Positions 1-8,440 of a stretch of DNA of 64,000 nt are shown one piece after another. Numbering within the stretch: the stretch's first letter is position 1; every line of letters starts with the position of its first letter. Location: contig CAKSDI010000003.1 in assembly GCA_934445035.1 (NCBI GenBank), forward strand, positions 62,001-126,000. The letters run 5' to 3'. A program made the translations under genes and the position numbers. The stretch is from an uncultured Eubacteriales bacterium. GTDB lineage: Bacteria > Bacillota > Clostridia > Oscillospirales > Acutalibacteraceae. The notes beneath the pieces are model-generated. The model made no database searches. It was not told where the DNA came from and saw only the letters and a list, made by a program, of their open reading frames with translations.

Positions 1-9
1 ATAAAAGCT

Positions 10-618
10 TTAATTTTTGTCCGCTCCGAGCCGCCATACTTCCACTTCCTTTAAAAATTCTTCCTTTGAATATAAAGAGTTAAGCGCGTCTAAAAAAGCG
101 CCGGATGAAATGTTTTCGGGAATTCCCGAAAATCTGCAAAAGTCAGCTCTTTCAAAAGAGCTTTTTTCACCGCCGGATAATTTTAAAATAAAAAGGTCGG
201 TCTTAGTGATTTTTTCTGTTTCTTTTTGAGGGCTTAGTCCTATTTTGCTTCTTTTAAAAGCTTCTAAAATATCTTCCTTTTTAAATCCCTCTACTCCGAG
301 ATAACCCTCTTTTGAGCTTTTAGCCTTGCGCTTTTCTTTTCCCTTTACCTGCGGAAGATACACATTTGTTATTTTGCAATCCTTGCAGATATTTTTTATA
401 TAAGCTCTTATCTGTGCGCCGGCGCTGTCTGAATCCGTAACTATAACCACGCCGTTTTTTTGAGCTATCAGCCTTATGAGCTTTCTTTTTGACTCATCCT
501 TAAAAACCGAAAACCCGTCTGTAGGAATAATAACGGCGTCGATTATATTTGAAAGTGTTATCTTATCATATTTTCCCTCTACGATAACGGCTTCTTTAAT
601 CTTTAACAACTTTTTCAC
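10..618 (-). CDS. rnmV: Ribonuclease M5 (5S rRNA maturation)
   Basis: Likely RNase M5, the TOPRIM nuclease that trims 5S rRNA precursors. The N-terminus carries the TOPRIM glutamate (VEGKYDK) and the DSDSAG motif lies near residues 60-65, as in the family; the length of about 200 aa is normal. I chose the GTG at 618, giving MKKLLKIKEAV as in relatives. A TTG at 630 would add four residues, and neither start has a clear ribosome site. The start overlaps the end of holA by about 20 bases, so translation is probably coupled. It is the last gene of the long minus-strand operon seen here; its terminator must lie outside the window. Confidence 0.88.
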   Translation of the reverse strand: MKKLLKIKEAVIVEGKYDKITLSNIIDAVIIPTDGFSVFKDESKRKLIRLIAQKNGVVIVTDSDSAGAQIRAYIKNICKDCKITNVYLPQVKGKEKRKAKSSKEGYLGVEGFKKEDILEAFKRSKIGLSPQKETEKITKTDLFILKLSGGEKSSFERADFCRFSGIPENISSGAFLDALNSLYSKEEFLKEVEVWRLGADKN

Positions 619-1657
619 CCGTTTTGGCAATATATATGAGTTTCACAGTAAGCTCTTCAAGAATTGTTTTCGGCTCTCCCGAAGAAGATTTTAAAAGCAC
701 TTCGGCATTTAAAATTTCTTTTAAGCATTTATCAAGTTTTGATTTTGAAAAATTCCTCAAATTTGCAGAGGCTCTGTCAACCAAAAATCCCTTATTTTTA
801 TAATCGAAATCTTTTTTAACATCTTCCCTGCTTTTATTTTCTTTTTGAGCGCAGTATAACCTGAACATATCTGTAAAGGAAGCCGCCGCCGTGTAAATAA
901 TTATAATCGGCTCGATCTTCAAATAAAAGAGATCGTTAAGCTTGCTTATAGCCTTAGAAACATTCCCCGATATAATACACCCTGTATAATCGTAGACCGA
1001 CGCTTCAACCGAAAACGAGCAGACTTTATCTATATCCTCTTTTTCAATCTTTCCGCTTTTTTTATAAAAGCACACTTTATCAAGCTCATTTTTAAGTGTT
1101 AAAATATCATCGCCTATATTTTGCACGGCATACTCCGCCGCTTGGCGGTCAAGCTCACAGCCTCTTTTTTTAGCGCCGTCGCAAAGCATTTTAATAAGCT
1201 CCGCAGGCTTTCTGTGATCGAGAAGAACTCCTGCTCCGCCTCCCTTTTCACAGGAGGATAAAAGCTTTTTAAATTTTGTATTTCTTTTATGATCGCATTC
1301 GATAGTTTCAAATTTCAATATCACCGTGCAGTAATCAGGGATATCTTCAAGCTTTTCGCAAAAAAAATCAAAATCGGATTTTAAACAATGCTCATAATCA
1401 AAATCATCTAAAACGACGCATTTTCTGTCGCTCATCATCGGCATTTGCTCTATAGCACAGCAGACATCGGAAACCGAAATATCCCCCGAAAATTTTTGAA
1501 AATTGAAAAAAGGATCGCCGTCAAAAGATTTTTCGGCAATTTTATTTGCATAAAATGTTTTTAAATAAACATCGTCACCGAAAAGGATATAAGAGCTTTT
1601 AAAATCGAGCGAAGATTTAAGTATTCTGTTTAACTCGCCTTCAAAGATAATCGGCAT
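596..1657 (-). CDS. holA: DNA polymerase III subunit delta
   Basis: The 353-aa protein matches the clamp-loader delta subunit, which opens the sliding clamp during replication. Family features are the N-terminal YILFGDDVYLK segment, an AAA+-like core without a Walker A motif, and a helical C-terminal collar domain. The ATG is preceded by AAGGA at good spacing. It overlaps the end of comEC by 28 bases. The comEC-holA pairing is common in Firmicutes and supports the call. The 3' end overlaps rnmV. Confidence 0.92.
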   Translation of the reverse strand: MPIIFEGELNRILKSSLDFKSSYILFGDDVYLKTFYANKIAEKSFDGDPFFNFQKFSGDISVSDVCCAIEQMPMMSDRKCVVLDDFDYEHCLKSDFDFFCEKLEDIPDYCTVILKFETIECDHKRNTKFKKLLSSCEKGGGAGVLLDHRKPAELIKMLCDGAKKRGCELDRQAAEYAVQNIGDDILTLKNELDKVCFYKKSGKIEKEDIDKVCSFSVEASVYDYTGCIISGNVSKAISKLNDLFYLKIEPIIIIYTAAASFTDMFRLYCAQKENKSREDVKKDFDYKNKGFLVDRASANLRNFSKSKLDKCLKEILNAEVLLKSSSGEPKTILEELTVKLIYIAKTGEKVVKD

Positions 1658-3183
1658 TCTTTTTCATCCTTGCTTTTTAAAGAATTGTTTTTTATGTAAA
1701 ACAGGAATTTAGAGCCTGCGCAAATAATCAAAAATACAAGTAAAAGTACAGCCGCAAAAGCTACGGCTTTATCAGAGCATTCTATAAAAGAATAGGACCG
1801 TGATCCTAAATAATTTATAACCGAGTTTAAATAGTCAGCTAAGATCTGCAAGATCTTAAAAAGATAATAAACTATTCCTCCGCCAAACGGAATAAGAGAA
1901 ATAGCGGTGATTGCAAGCATAAGAGTTAAGACTGCGGTTACGGCATATGAGATCAAAAGATTAGTTATAACAGAAACGACCGAAAATTCTCCGAACTGAT
2001 ATATTACCACCGGCAGTGTAAACAAAAGCGCCGAAACAGATGTGAGGGCAGAATCGGTCAAAGCTTTTAAAGGCTTCGGTTTTATCTTAATAAATTTCGA
2101 AACGGTGTTGCTTGAATAAAGAATTCCGAGTGTTGATAAAACAGATAGCTGAAACGAAATATTAAGCACTGCATACGGAGTTCTGATAAGAATGATCATC
2201 ACAGCAAGACAAAGTGCGTTAATAGAATCGCCCTCTCTGTTTAACAGCCCTGACAGGGATAGAATTATATACATTATCCCTGCTCTCATAACGGATTGAG
2301 TAAATCCGCAAACAGCCATAAAGAAAAGCAAAAATCCATTGGTTATAATAAATTCAAGATATTTATTCTGTCCGAATTTCTTTGTAAAAGCCCTTACAGA
2401 ACCCATAATTATTGCCAGGTGCATACCTGAAACAACCATTACATGGCTAACGCCCGAATGACGGATATTCGAATAAAATTCATCCGTAAATCCCGTTTTA
2501 TCTCCGAGCATAATTCCTAAGATCGTGGCAGAAGCGTCTTTATCAGTATAGCTTTCCGTAAGAGAATCAATATATTTAGCCGCTTTATCCGCAGAAGAAT
2601 AAATTATATTTTTGCCGGACCTTTTGATATCTTTGTTTATAAAGGTTTCGTAGAGCGAGCCGTTAGAAATATTATAATTACGGTATTTGTTATTTAATCC
2701 GTTTTTGATTATAAGCTTTCCAGAAATTATATCGCCTTTAGAATAAGCAAAAGAAGATTTAGCAAAGAAAGAGATTTTTGATCCGCTTTCTAATTTACCC
2801 GACTTTACCGATAAAACTTTAAGCTGACCTCTTTCATAATTGCTGCGGCTTACAAGCTCAGTAATTAAAAAGCTGCCGCTTACTTCACTGTCTTTGAAAT
2901 TATCGGCTGTTCTTTCGTTGTTTTTAAAGCTTTTAACTGAAAACGCACAGGCAATACAAAGAATAAAACCTATAAAGTTTCTTAGTTTTATTTTAAGCAA
3001 AACAGAAACCGTTAAGAAGAAAACGCCGATAATTATTAATATTTCCGCCGCATAACCTGTTTTAAATGACGCCAAAGCTCCGGCGCTGCAAATCAGAGCC
3101 GGAATAAGAAGTGGATGCCTGATCTTAAGAAAACATTTTTTAAACAATTCACTTAGGTCAGATGAATTATTTTCTTGCCGCAA
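1630..3183 (-). CDS. comEC: ComEC/Rec2-type competence membrane protein, no metallo-beta-lactamase domain
   Basis: 517-aa polytopic membrane protein. Residues about 20-200 resemble the N-terminal soluble domain (DUF4131). They are followed by the Competence transmembrane domain with the hallmark HSGVSHVMVVSGMHL segment. ComEC forms the channel that takes up single-stranded DNA. Typical ComEC is about 700-800 aa and ends in a metallo-beta-lactamase domain; this one stops after the last membrane helices with a lysine-rich tail. The start is TTG, placed by AGGTGA six to seven bases upstream. It lies between mntP and holA in the operon. DNA uptake is inferred, not certain, without the nuclease-like domain. 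Confidence 0.88.
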   Translation of the reverse strand: MRQENNSSDLSELFKKCFLKIRHPLLIPALICSAGALASFKTGYAAEILIIIGVFFLTVSVLLKIKLRNFIGFILCIACAFSVKSFKNNERTADNFKDSEVSGSFLITELVSRSNYERGQLKVLSVKSGKLESGSKISFFAKSSFAYSKGDIISGKLIIKNGLNNKYRNYNISNGSLYETFINKDIKRSGKNIIYSSADKAAKYIDSLTESYTDKDASATILGIMLGDKTGFTDEFYSNIRHSGVSHVMVVSGMHLAIIMGSVRAFTKKFGQNKYLEFIITNGFLLFFMAVCGFTQSVMRAGIMYIILSLSGLLNREGDSINALCLAVMIILIRTPYAVLNISFQLSVLSTLGILYSSNTVSKFIKIKPKPLKALTDSALTSVSALLFTLPVVIYQFGEFSVVSVITNLLISYAVTAVLTLMLAITAISLIPFGGGIVYYLFKILQILADYLNSVINYLGSRSYSFIECSDKAVAFAAVLLLVFLIICAGSKFLFYIKNNSLKSKDEKECRLSLKAS

Positions 3184-3200
3184 TTTTTGTCACCTGGATT

Positions 3201-3755
3201 TTAAAAAAGATCTTCTATTAATATTTTAAGTCCGATAAGGATAAGAATTATTCCTCCGACTATTTCTGCCTTTGTTTTATATTTCTCTCCGAATTTATGG
3301 CCTATAAAAACACCTATGGCCGATAATAAAAAAGTTGTACATCCGATTACCGCAACGCCGCCTGTGATATTTGCCTTTTGCATTGCGAAAACCACTCCGA
3401 CAGCTAAAGCGTCGATACTGGTCGCGATCGCTAAAAGAAACAGCTCCTTAATATCAAAATTACCGCTTTCTTCCTCTTCCTTGCTGTGAAGCGCTTCATA
3501 GATCATTTTTCCGCCTATAAAAGCGAGCAATATAAACGCTATCCAGTGGTCTATTTTTTTAATATACTCGCTGAATCCCGAGCCTAAAAGCCAACCTAAA
3601 AACGGCATTAAAGCCTGAAATCCGCCGAAAAACAGAGCGATTAAAAAGGTCTGATTATAATTAATTTTCGGCATTTTAAGACCTTTGCATATAGCCACTG
3701 CAAACGCGTCCATAGAAAGACCGATGCCCAGCATAAAGAAATCAAAAATCGTCAA
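3201..3755 (-). CDS. mntP: MntP-family manganese efflux pump
   Basis: 184-aa inner-membrane protein with the two-fold MntP repeat: MDAFAVAICKG near residue 15 and IDALAVGVVFA in the second half. Each repeat carries the conserved acidic residue in the membrane. The family exports Mn2+ to prevent toxicity. The length is typical. The start is TTG, supported by AGGGG eight bases upstream; the next ATG would cut into the first helix. It sits between rsgA and comEC. No yybP-ykoY manganese riboswitch is visible, so control by manganese is not evident here. Confidence 0.92.
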   Translation of the reverse strand: MTIFDFFMLGIGLSMDAFAVAICKGLKMPKINYNQTFLIALFFGGFQALMPFLGWLLGSGFSEYIKKIDHWIAFILLAFIGGKMIYEALHSKEEEESGNFDIKELFLLAIATSIDALAVGVVFAMQKANITGGVAVIGCTTFLLSAIGVFIGHKFGEKYKTKAEIVGGIILILIGLKILIEDLF

Positions 3756-3772
3756 TTTTAAAACCCCTAACC

Positions 3773-4654
3773 TTATTTCCTTATAGTCCAGTGCCTGATA
3801 TCTTTGTAATCTTCAAATATTTTTTTATAGCTGTTATGGCGGGATCTGCTTATCTCCCCGTTTTCTACTGCTTTTAAAACTCCGCAGCCCTTTTCCGAAA
3901 TGTGGTTGCAATCGGAAAATCTGCAAAATTCAAAATATTTTATGAATTCGGGGAAGCAAAAAGGAAGTCTTTTTTTAAATTCAAGAATATTATCGGAAAT
4001 ATCGATAGTGGAAAATCCCGGAGTATCAACGATATATCCGCCGTTATCCCTGATAAAAAGCTCGGTGTGCCTTGTAGTATGCCTGCCTCTGCCGAGTTTC
4101 TCGCTCACCTCGCCTGTTTTAAGATCAAGGTCGCCTGTTACAGCGTTTATAATACTTGACTTCCCTACGCCCGAATTACCTATAAATGCGCAGACTGCAT
4201 TTTGAGTAAGGCTTTCAAGCGCGTCTATATTTTCGCCCGTTTTTGCGGAAACTGTTAAAACCTTAAATCCCGCATTATTATAAATCTTTTCAAATTCCTC
4301 AAAAGATCCCATATCGCATTTATTAAATACTATCACGGGCTCAATATTATTGAAAACGCAAACGGCGCTTAAAAAATCTATCATATTCGTATCGGGCGAC
4401 GGAACATTATAAGAAGAAACTATAAAGGCACGGTCAATATTTGCAATATTCGGTCTGCTTAAATAGTTTTTTCTTTTATTTATGCTTTCGACTATTCCCT
4501 TGCCGTTATTTTCCGCAGTAAACTCAACCTTATCACCCACAACAGGGGAAGTCCCCTTATTGCGGAAACTTCCCCTTGCTCTGCATTCAAAAGTCGTGCC
4601 GTTTGAGTGAACATAGAAAAATCCGGAAATAGCTTTGATTATTATTCCTGTCAT
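3773..4654 (-). CDS. rsgA: Ribosome small subunit-dependent GTPase A
   Basis: Circularly permuted GTPase that helps late 30S subunit assembly. It has an N-terminal OB fold, then the GTPase motifs in the order G4 (NKCD), G1 (GNSGVGKS) and G3 (DTPG). The C-terminal zinc site is of the C-x4-C-x-H-x5-C type around SDCNHISEKGCG. I placed the start at the ATG giving MTGIIIKAISG, four bases after the prkC stop, because this is the usual N-terminus; an upstream ATG at 4693 lies inside prkC and lacks a ribosome site. The prkC-rsgA linkage matches Bacillus. Confidence 0.95.
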   Translation of the reverse strand: MTGIIIKAISGFFYVHSNGTTFECRARGSFRNKGTSPVVGDKVEFTAENNGKGIVESINKRKNYLSRPNIANIDRAFIVSSYNVPSPDTNMIDFLSAVCVFNNIEPVIVFNKCDMGSFEEFEKIYNNAGFKVLTVSAKTGENIDALESLTQNAVCAFIGNSGVGKSSIINAVTGDLDLKTGEVSEKLGRGRHTTRHTELFIRDNGGYIVDTPGFSTIDISDNILEFKKRLPFCFPEFIKYFEFCRFSDCNHISEKGCGVLKAVENGEISRSRHNSYKKIFEDYKDIRHWTIRK

Positions 4655-4658
4655 TTTT

Positions 4659-6662
4659 TCAGTTGCCGGAATTGAGAAGTGTTTTCCACTCATTGTAAGT
4701 AGCTACAACGGTGGCTTCACCGGTCTTGGAATTAAAATCAATATCCTGATATTTATATGTCTTGCCGTCTTTAGCGCAGATCTTTATAGTATAGCTTTCA
4801 GTTTCATTAGTGGTTGAGAGAGTGAAAGTATAAGAACTTACATTTGAAAAATCAAGCTCATTGCTGATTGAAAGCTGTTTATTTCCCGAATAAATAGCCA
4901 ACTGCGCTTTAAAATTATTAGTATCGGTCAAGCCGACTGTTACTTTATTTTTATAATCTACTTTTCCTGTGCTTACATATATAGTAACCGTTGCACCCTC
5001 GGAAAGCTGTGCGGAGCCTACCTTAGGATCCTGTTTAAATACATATCCTTGCTTATAGAATTTATCGCCGCCCGGAATGTTTTCGGTCTTGACCTGTGCT
5101 AAAAGACCTTTTTTAGTAAGCTCTGCCTTAGCGCTTTCTTCGCTTAATCCCACAAGATCGGGAACATCGATTTTAACTTCGGCTTTTCCTGAACTTACAT
5201 ATACCTTTACGACTTCGCCTTTGGTTATAGCCGTTCCCTGCTTAGGCTCCGTTCTTATAACATAGCCTTCCTGGATCTCGCTGTTATTTTCTTTCACTAT
5301 TTCGACCTTAACATCATAGGTGGAAAGCGTGGAAGAAGCCTCGCCGGCTTTATGATTTCTGAGATCGGGCATAACCTGGGTTGCCTCGCCTAAGCTTATA
5401 TAAAGCGTTATCTTTGCGCCCGCTTTTATCTTTTTGCCTGCTTTCGGCGACTGATCGTAAACCTGGTTTATCGGGTATTCGTCATTAGCGCGGGTCACCT
5501 GAACAAACTTATAATTATAGCCGTCTTTATCACGGTTTTTATACATATCCGATTTTTCTTCTATTTCGGACATCGTCATTCCGACAAAATTCTCGCATTC
5601 GATCTCTTTTGTCTTATTTTTAGAGCCGAATATCGATCTGAAGAATATGGCAAAAATTATAATACCGATAACCACAAGAGTAGCGGCAATTCCCGCTAAA
5701 ATAGGAATTGTTTTGCTCTTTGCTTTTTCTTCGCTGTTTTCAGAACTGATATTGGAATTCGAAGAAACATTTGCTCCTCCGATGAATTTCGTGGGTGAAT
5801 CGTCGACAAAATAGGAATAATCGAAAGTTGCCGAAGGATCTTTTTTGAAAACTTCAAGATCGCACAGCATTTCCGCCGCCGACTGATAACGGCGCTCGGT
5901 GCTTTTCTGCATAGCGTGCATTGTTATCTGCTCAAGGCCTGACGGAATAGACGGATTTATGCTTCTCGGCAATTCAGGCTCGCGCTGAAGCTGCATAATA
6001 GCGACAGATACTGCGCTGTCAGCCTCGAAAGGCAATCTGCCTGTAAGCATTTCGTAAAGCATAACGCCGACGGAATAAATATCTGTTTTTTCGTCGGTCT
6101 TTTCTCCCCTTGCCTGTTCGGGAGAAATATAATGAACCGAGCCTATAGCCTTATCGGTGATAGTGCGCTGCTCGCTCCTTGCAAATCTTGCAATTCCGAA
6201 ATCGGTGACTTTGATAGTACCGTCGGGCAGGACCATAATATTTTGCGGCTTAACATCTCTGTGAACAATGCCTTTATCGTGCGCGTGCTGAAGACCTTTT
6301 AATATCTGAATGGTAAAATATACGGCGTCTTGCCATCTTAAACTGCCCTCGCGCTCGATATACTCTTTTAGAGTGATACCGTCGATATACTCCATAACGA
6401 TATACTGAATCACATCGCCGAAACATACATCATAAACCTTAACGATATTAGGATGTGATAAAACGGCAATGGCTTTAGATTCATTTTTAAATCTTCTTAT
6501 GAATTCTTCATTAGAAACGAATTCGTCTTTGAGGATCTTCATAGCAACTATTCGGTCTTCGACATTGTCGTAAGCCTTATATACAACTGCCATTCCTCCT
6601 ACACCGATCACTTCACGGATCTCATATCTTCCGTCAAGTCTTTTTCCGACAAATCTATCCAT
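4659..6662 (-). CDS. prkC: PASTA-domain Ser/Thr protein kinase
   Basis: 667-aa membrane kinase (PrkC/Stk1 type). The cytosolic kinase domain spans residues 13 to about 275, with the GVGGMAVVYKA loop, Lys42, HRDVKPQN (Asp136) and DFG at 154-156. A juxtamembrane linker follows, then one transmembrane helix near 321-343 and three extracellular PASTA repeats to about residue 590. The family senses muropeptides or lipid II and controls growth, wall synthesis and spore germination. A further stretch of about 75 residues after the last PASTA has no family I recognise. It pairs with the phosphatase gene just upstream, as in other Firmicutes. Confidence 0.95.
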   Translation of the reverse strand: MDRFVGKRLDGRYEIREVIGVGGMAVVYKAYDNVEDRIVAMKILKDEFVSNEEFIRRFKNESKAIAVLSHPNIVKVYDVCFGDVIQYIVMEYIDGITLKEYIEREGSLRWQDAVYFTIQILKGLQHAHDKGIVHRDVKPQNIMVLPDGTIKVTDFGIARFARSEQRTITDKAIGSVHYISPEQARGEKTDEKTDIYSVGVMLYEMLTGRLPFEADSAVSVAIMQLQREPELPRSINPSIPSGLEQITMHAMQKSTERRYQSAAEMLCDLEVFKKDPSATFDYSYFVDDSPTKFIGGANVSSNSNISSENSEEKAKSKTIPILAGIAATLVVIGIIIFAIFFRSIFGSKNKTKEIECENFVGMTMSEIEEKSDMYKNRDKDGYNYKFVQVTRANDEYPINQVYDQSPKAGKKIKAGAKITLYISLGEATQVMPDLRNHKAGEASSTLSTYDVKVEIVKENNSEIQEGYVIRTEPKQGTAITKGEVVKVYVSSGKAEVKIDVPDLVGLSEESAKAELTKKGLLAQVKTENIPGGDKFYKQGYVFKQDPKVGSAQLSEGATVTIYVSTGKVDYKNKVTVGLTDTNNFKAQLAIYSGNKQLSISNELDFSNVSSYTFTLSTTNETESYTIKICAKDGKTYKYQDIDFNSKTGEATVVATYNEWKTLLNSGN

Positions 6663-6665
6663 ATC

Positions 6666-7397
6666 TTATTTCCTTTCTTTAAGCAGGACTACTGCGGTAA
6701 TGTTATCTCCGCCGCCGGCGGAATTCGCAGCAGCTATAAGTTTGTCCGGAACATTTTCTATTTCCCCGGAAAATTGGCTGAGAATACTGCTGTTATTCAA
6801 AAAGTTCGTAAGCCCGTCTGTACAGATAAGGAGCTTATCGTCTTCTTTCATACTTATTTCATAGCAATCGGGCATTACATTTTTTTCAGTGCCGAGAGCT
6901 CTCGTTATCATATTTTTATTAGGATGATTTCTTGCTTCCTCGGCTGTAAGCTCCCCGCTTTCAACCAGCGACTGCACAACCGAATGATCTCTTGTTATCT
7001 GAGTTATTTCGGAATTTACTTTATATGCTCTGCTGTCGCCGATATTGCAGATAAACGCCGAGTTATCTTTATATATCGCCGCAACGGCGGTGGTGCCCAT
7101 TCCTTTAAGGTTAGGATCAGAGAGCGCCGCGTTATAAAGCTCGATATTAGCGGAAAGCAGTGCGCTTTGCAGTGTTTTAATTATCGAATCGGAGGTCATT
7201 GAGGACCTATAGGAATTCAAAACGAAATTTGAAATATGCCCGACTGCCATTTTGCTTGCGATATTTCCCGCATTTGCTCCTCCCATACCGTCGCACACAA
7301 CGGCAAGAGCGGCATTATCCGGCAGATCGGAAATGAAGAAAGCGTCTTGATTATCCTTTCTTACCATTCCCTTATCGGTTTTACCGTAAATTATCAA
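6666..7397 (-). CDS. stp: PP2C-type Ser/Thr phosphatase
   Basis: Metal-dependent protein phosphatase of the PrpC/Stp class that reverses PrkC phosphorylation. Visible motifs are VRKDNQDAF, VCDGMGGANAG, the internal DRS/DHS segments and GGGDNITAVVL at the end, which supply the metal-binding aspartates. Start choice: an ATG at 7406 lies directly against the ribosome site GGAGG, while a TTG at 7397 has it nine bases away, so TTG is preferred (243 aa). It overlaps the end of rlmN and is followed by prkC after four bases, so kinase and phosphatase are co-transcribed. Confidence 0.93.
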   Translation of the reverse strand: MIIYGKTDKGMVRKDNQDAFFISDLPDNAALAVVCDGMGGANAGNIASKMAVGHISNFVLNSYRSSMTSDSIIKTLQSALLSANIELYNAALSDPNLKGMGTTAVAAIYKDNSAFICNIGDSRAYKVNSEITQITRDHSVVQSLVESGELTAEEARNHPNKNMITRALGTEKNVMPDCYEISMKEDDKLLICTDGLTNFLNNSSILSQFSGEIENVPDKLIAAANSAGGGDNITAVVLLKERK

Positions 7398-8436
7398 GGT
7401 TCTCATCCTCCTTTACTTTCTTTCTCAACTGACCGCAGGAGGCGGAAATATCAGCCCCGAGCGTTCGTCTTACAGTTACATTCATCCCTTTGCTTTCAAG
7501 CAAGCTTTTAAAATTCTTTATATTTTTTGTATCCGGCTTTTCAAATGAATTTTCTTTTACAGGGTTTGCCGGTATTAAATTTATATGACACATTATGCCT
7601 TTTAATATCCTGCACAATTCCTCTGCGCATTCTTTTGAATCATTCACACCTTTGATAAGTGCATATTCAAAAGATATCCGCCTGGTGGTTTTTTGCTGAT
7701 ATTCCTTACAGGCGCAAAGCAACTCCGATATGCTCCATTTCCTGGCGACAGGCATAATTTCTTTTCTTAAATCGTCAAAAGGAGCGTGAAGCGAAACGGA
7801 AAGCGTTATAGGGAGATTTAATTCTTTAAGCTTAAGTATCCCCGGAACTACACCGGAAGTTGACAGAGAAATATGCCTTAAACCTATTCCTAAACCGTCA
7901 GGCTCGCTTACTAACTTTAAAAACCTTGTCGAATTATCGAAATTATCGAGCGGCTCTCCCATTCCCATCATAACAACATTTGAAATTCTTATATTATTAT
8001 CCTTTGAAGCGGTAATGATCTGTGCAAGCATTTCGGAAGCAGTTAAACTTCTGTTTAACCCGTTTAAACCCGACGCGCAGAATTTACATCCCATTCTGCA
8101 CCCTATCTGTGTTGAAATACAAATTGAGTATCCGTGCTCGTATTTCATAAGGACCGATTCTATAAGCTCGCCGTCATACATCTTAAAAACATACTTGACG
8201 GTTTCATCGATATTCGATTTATATTTCCTGTAAATTTCCGCCTTTGAAAGGTAACAGTTTTGCTCAAGATAATTCCTTAGATCTTTCGGAATATCAGTCA
8301 TCTCGTCAAAGCCGGTTACTCCTCTTAAGAGCCATTTATAAACCTGTTTTACTCGGAATTTAGGCTGATCGGTTTTTGAAAGAAAAGCTTCAAGCTCTTC
8401 AAAATCGAAAGACTTTATATCTAAAAGAACGCTGAT
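7381..8436 (-). CDS. rlmN: 23S rRNA (adenine2503-C2)-methyltransferase, apparent AUC start
   Basis: Radical-SAM methyltransferase that methylates A2503 of 23S rRNA and A37 of some tRNAs. The CxxxCxxC cluster site (GCRMGCKFC) and the C-terminal SASCGQLR cysteine are present. The first standard start is the ATG at 8301, giving 306 aa and losing the N-terminal helical domain. The frame stays open upstream and encodes family-like sequence (DIKSFDFEEL, then KFRVKQVYKWL, then GFDEM). It has no ATG, GTG, TTG or CTG back to the stop at 8455-8457. AGGTGA, which contains the rsmB stop, lies four bases before an ATC at 8436; starting there gives 351 aa, the usual family length. Function is sure; the AUC start is inferred. 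Confidence 0.9.
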   Translation of the reverse strand: MSVLLDIKSFDFEELEAFLSKTDQPKFRVKQVYKWLLRGVTGFDEMTDIPKDLRNYLEQNCYLSKAEIYRKYKSNIDETVKYVFKMYDGELIESVLMKYEHGYSICISTQIGCRMGCKFCASGLNGLNRSLTASEMLAQIITASKDNNIRISNVVMMGMGEPLDNFDNSTRFLKLVSEPDGLGIGLRHISLSTSGVVPGILKLKELNLPITLSVSLHAPFDDLRKEIMPVARKWSISELLCACKEYQQKTTRRISFEYALIKGVNDSKECAEELCRILKGIMCHINLIPANPVKENSFEKPDTKNIKNFKSLLESKGMNVTVRRTLGADISASCGQLRKKVKEDENLDNLR

Positions 8437-8440
8437 AAGC

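Noticed and set aside
4950..5650. Possible tandem DNA repeat in prkC
   Set aside because: These are diverged PASTA protein repeats, not nucleotide repeats.
6774..7202. 142-aa plus-strand frame opposite the stp phosphatase gene
   Set aside because: Shadow of a clearly conserved PP2C gene, with no ribosome site or domain.
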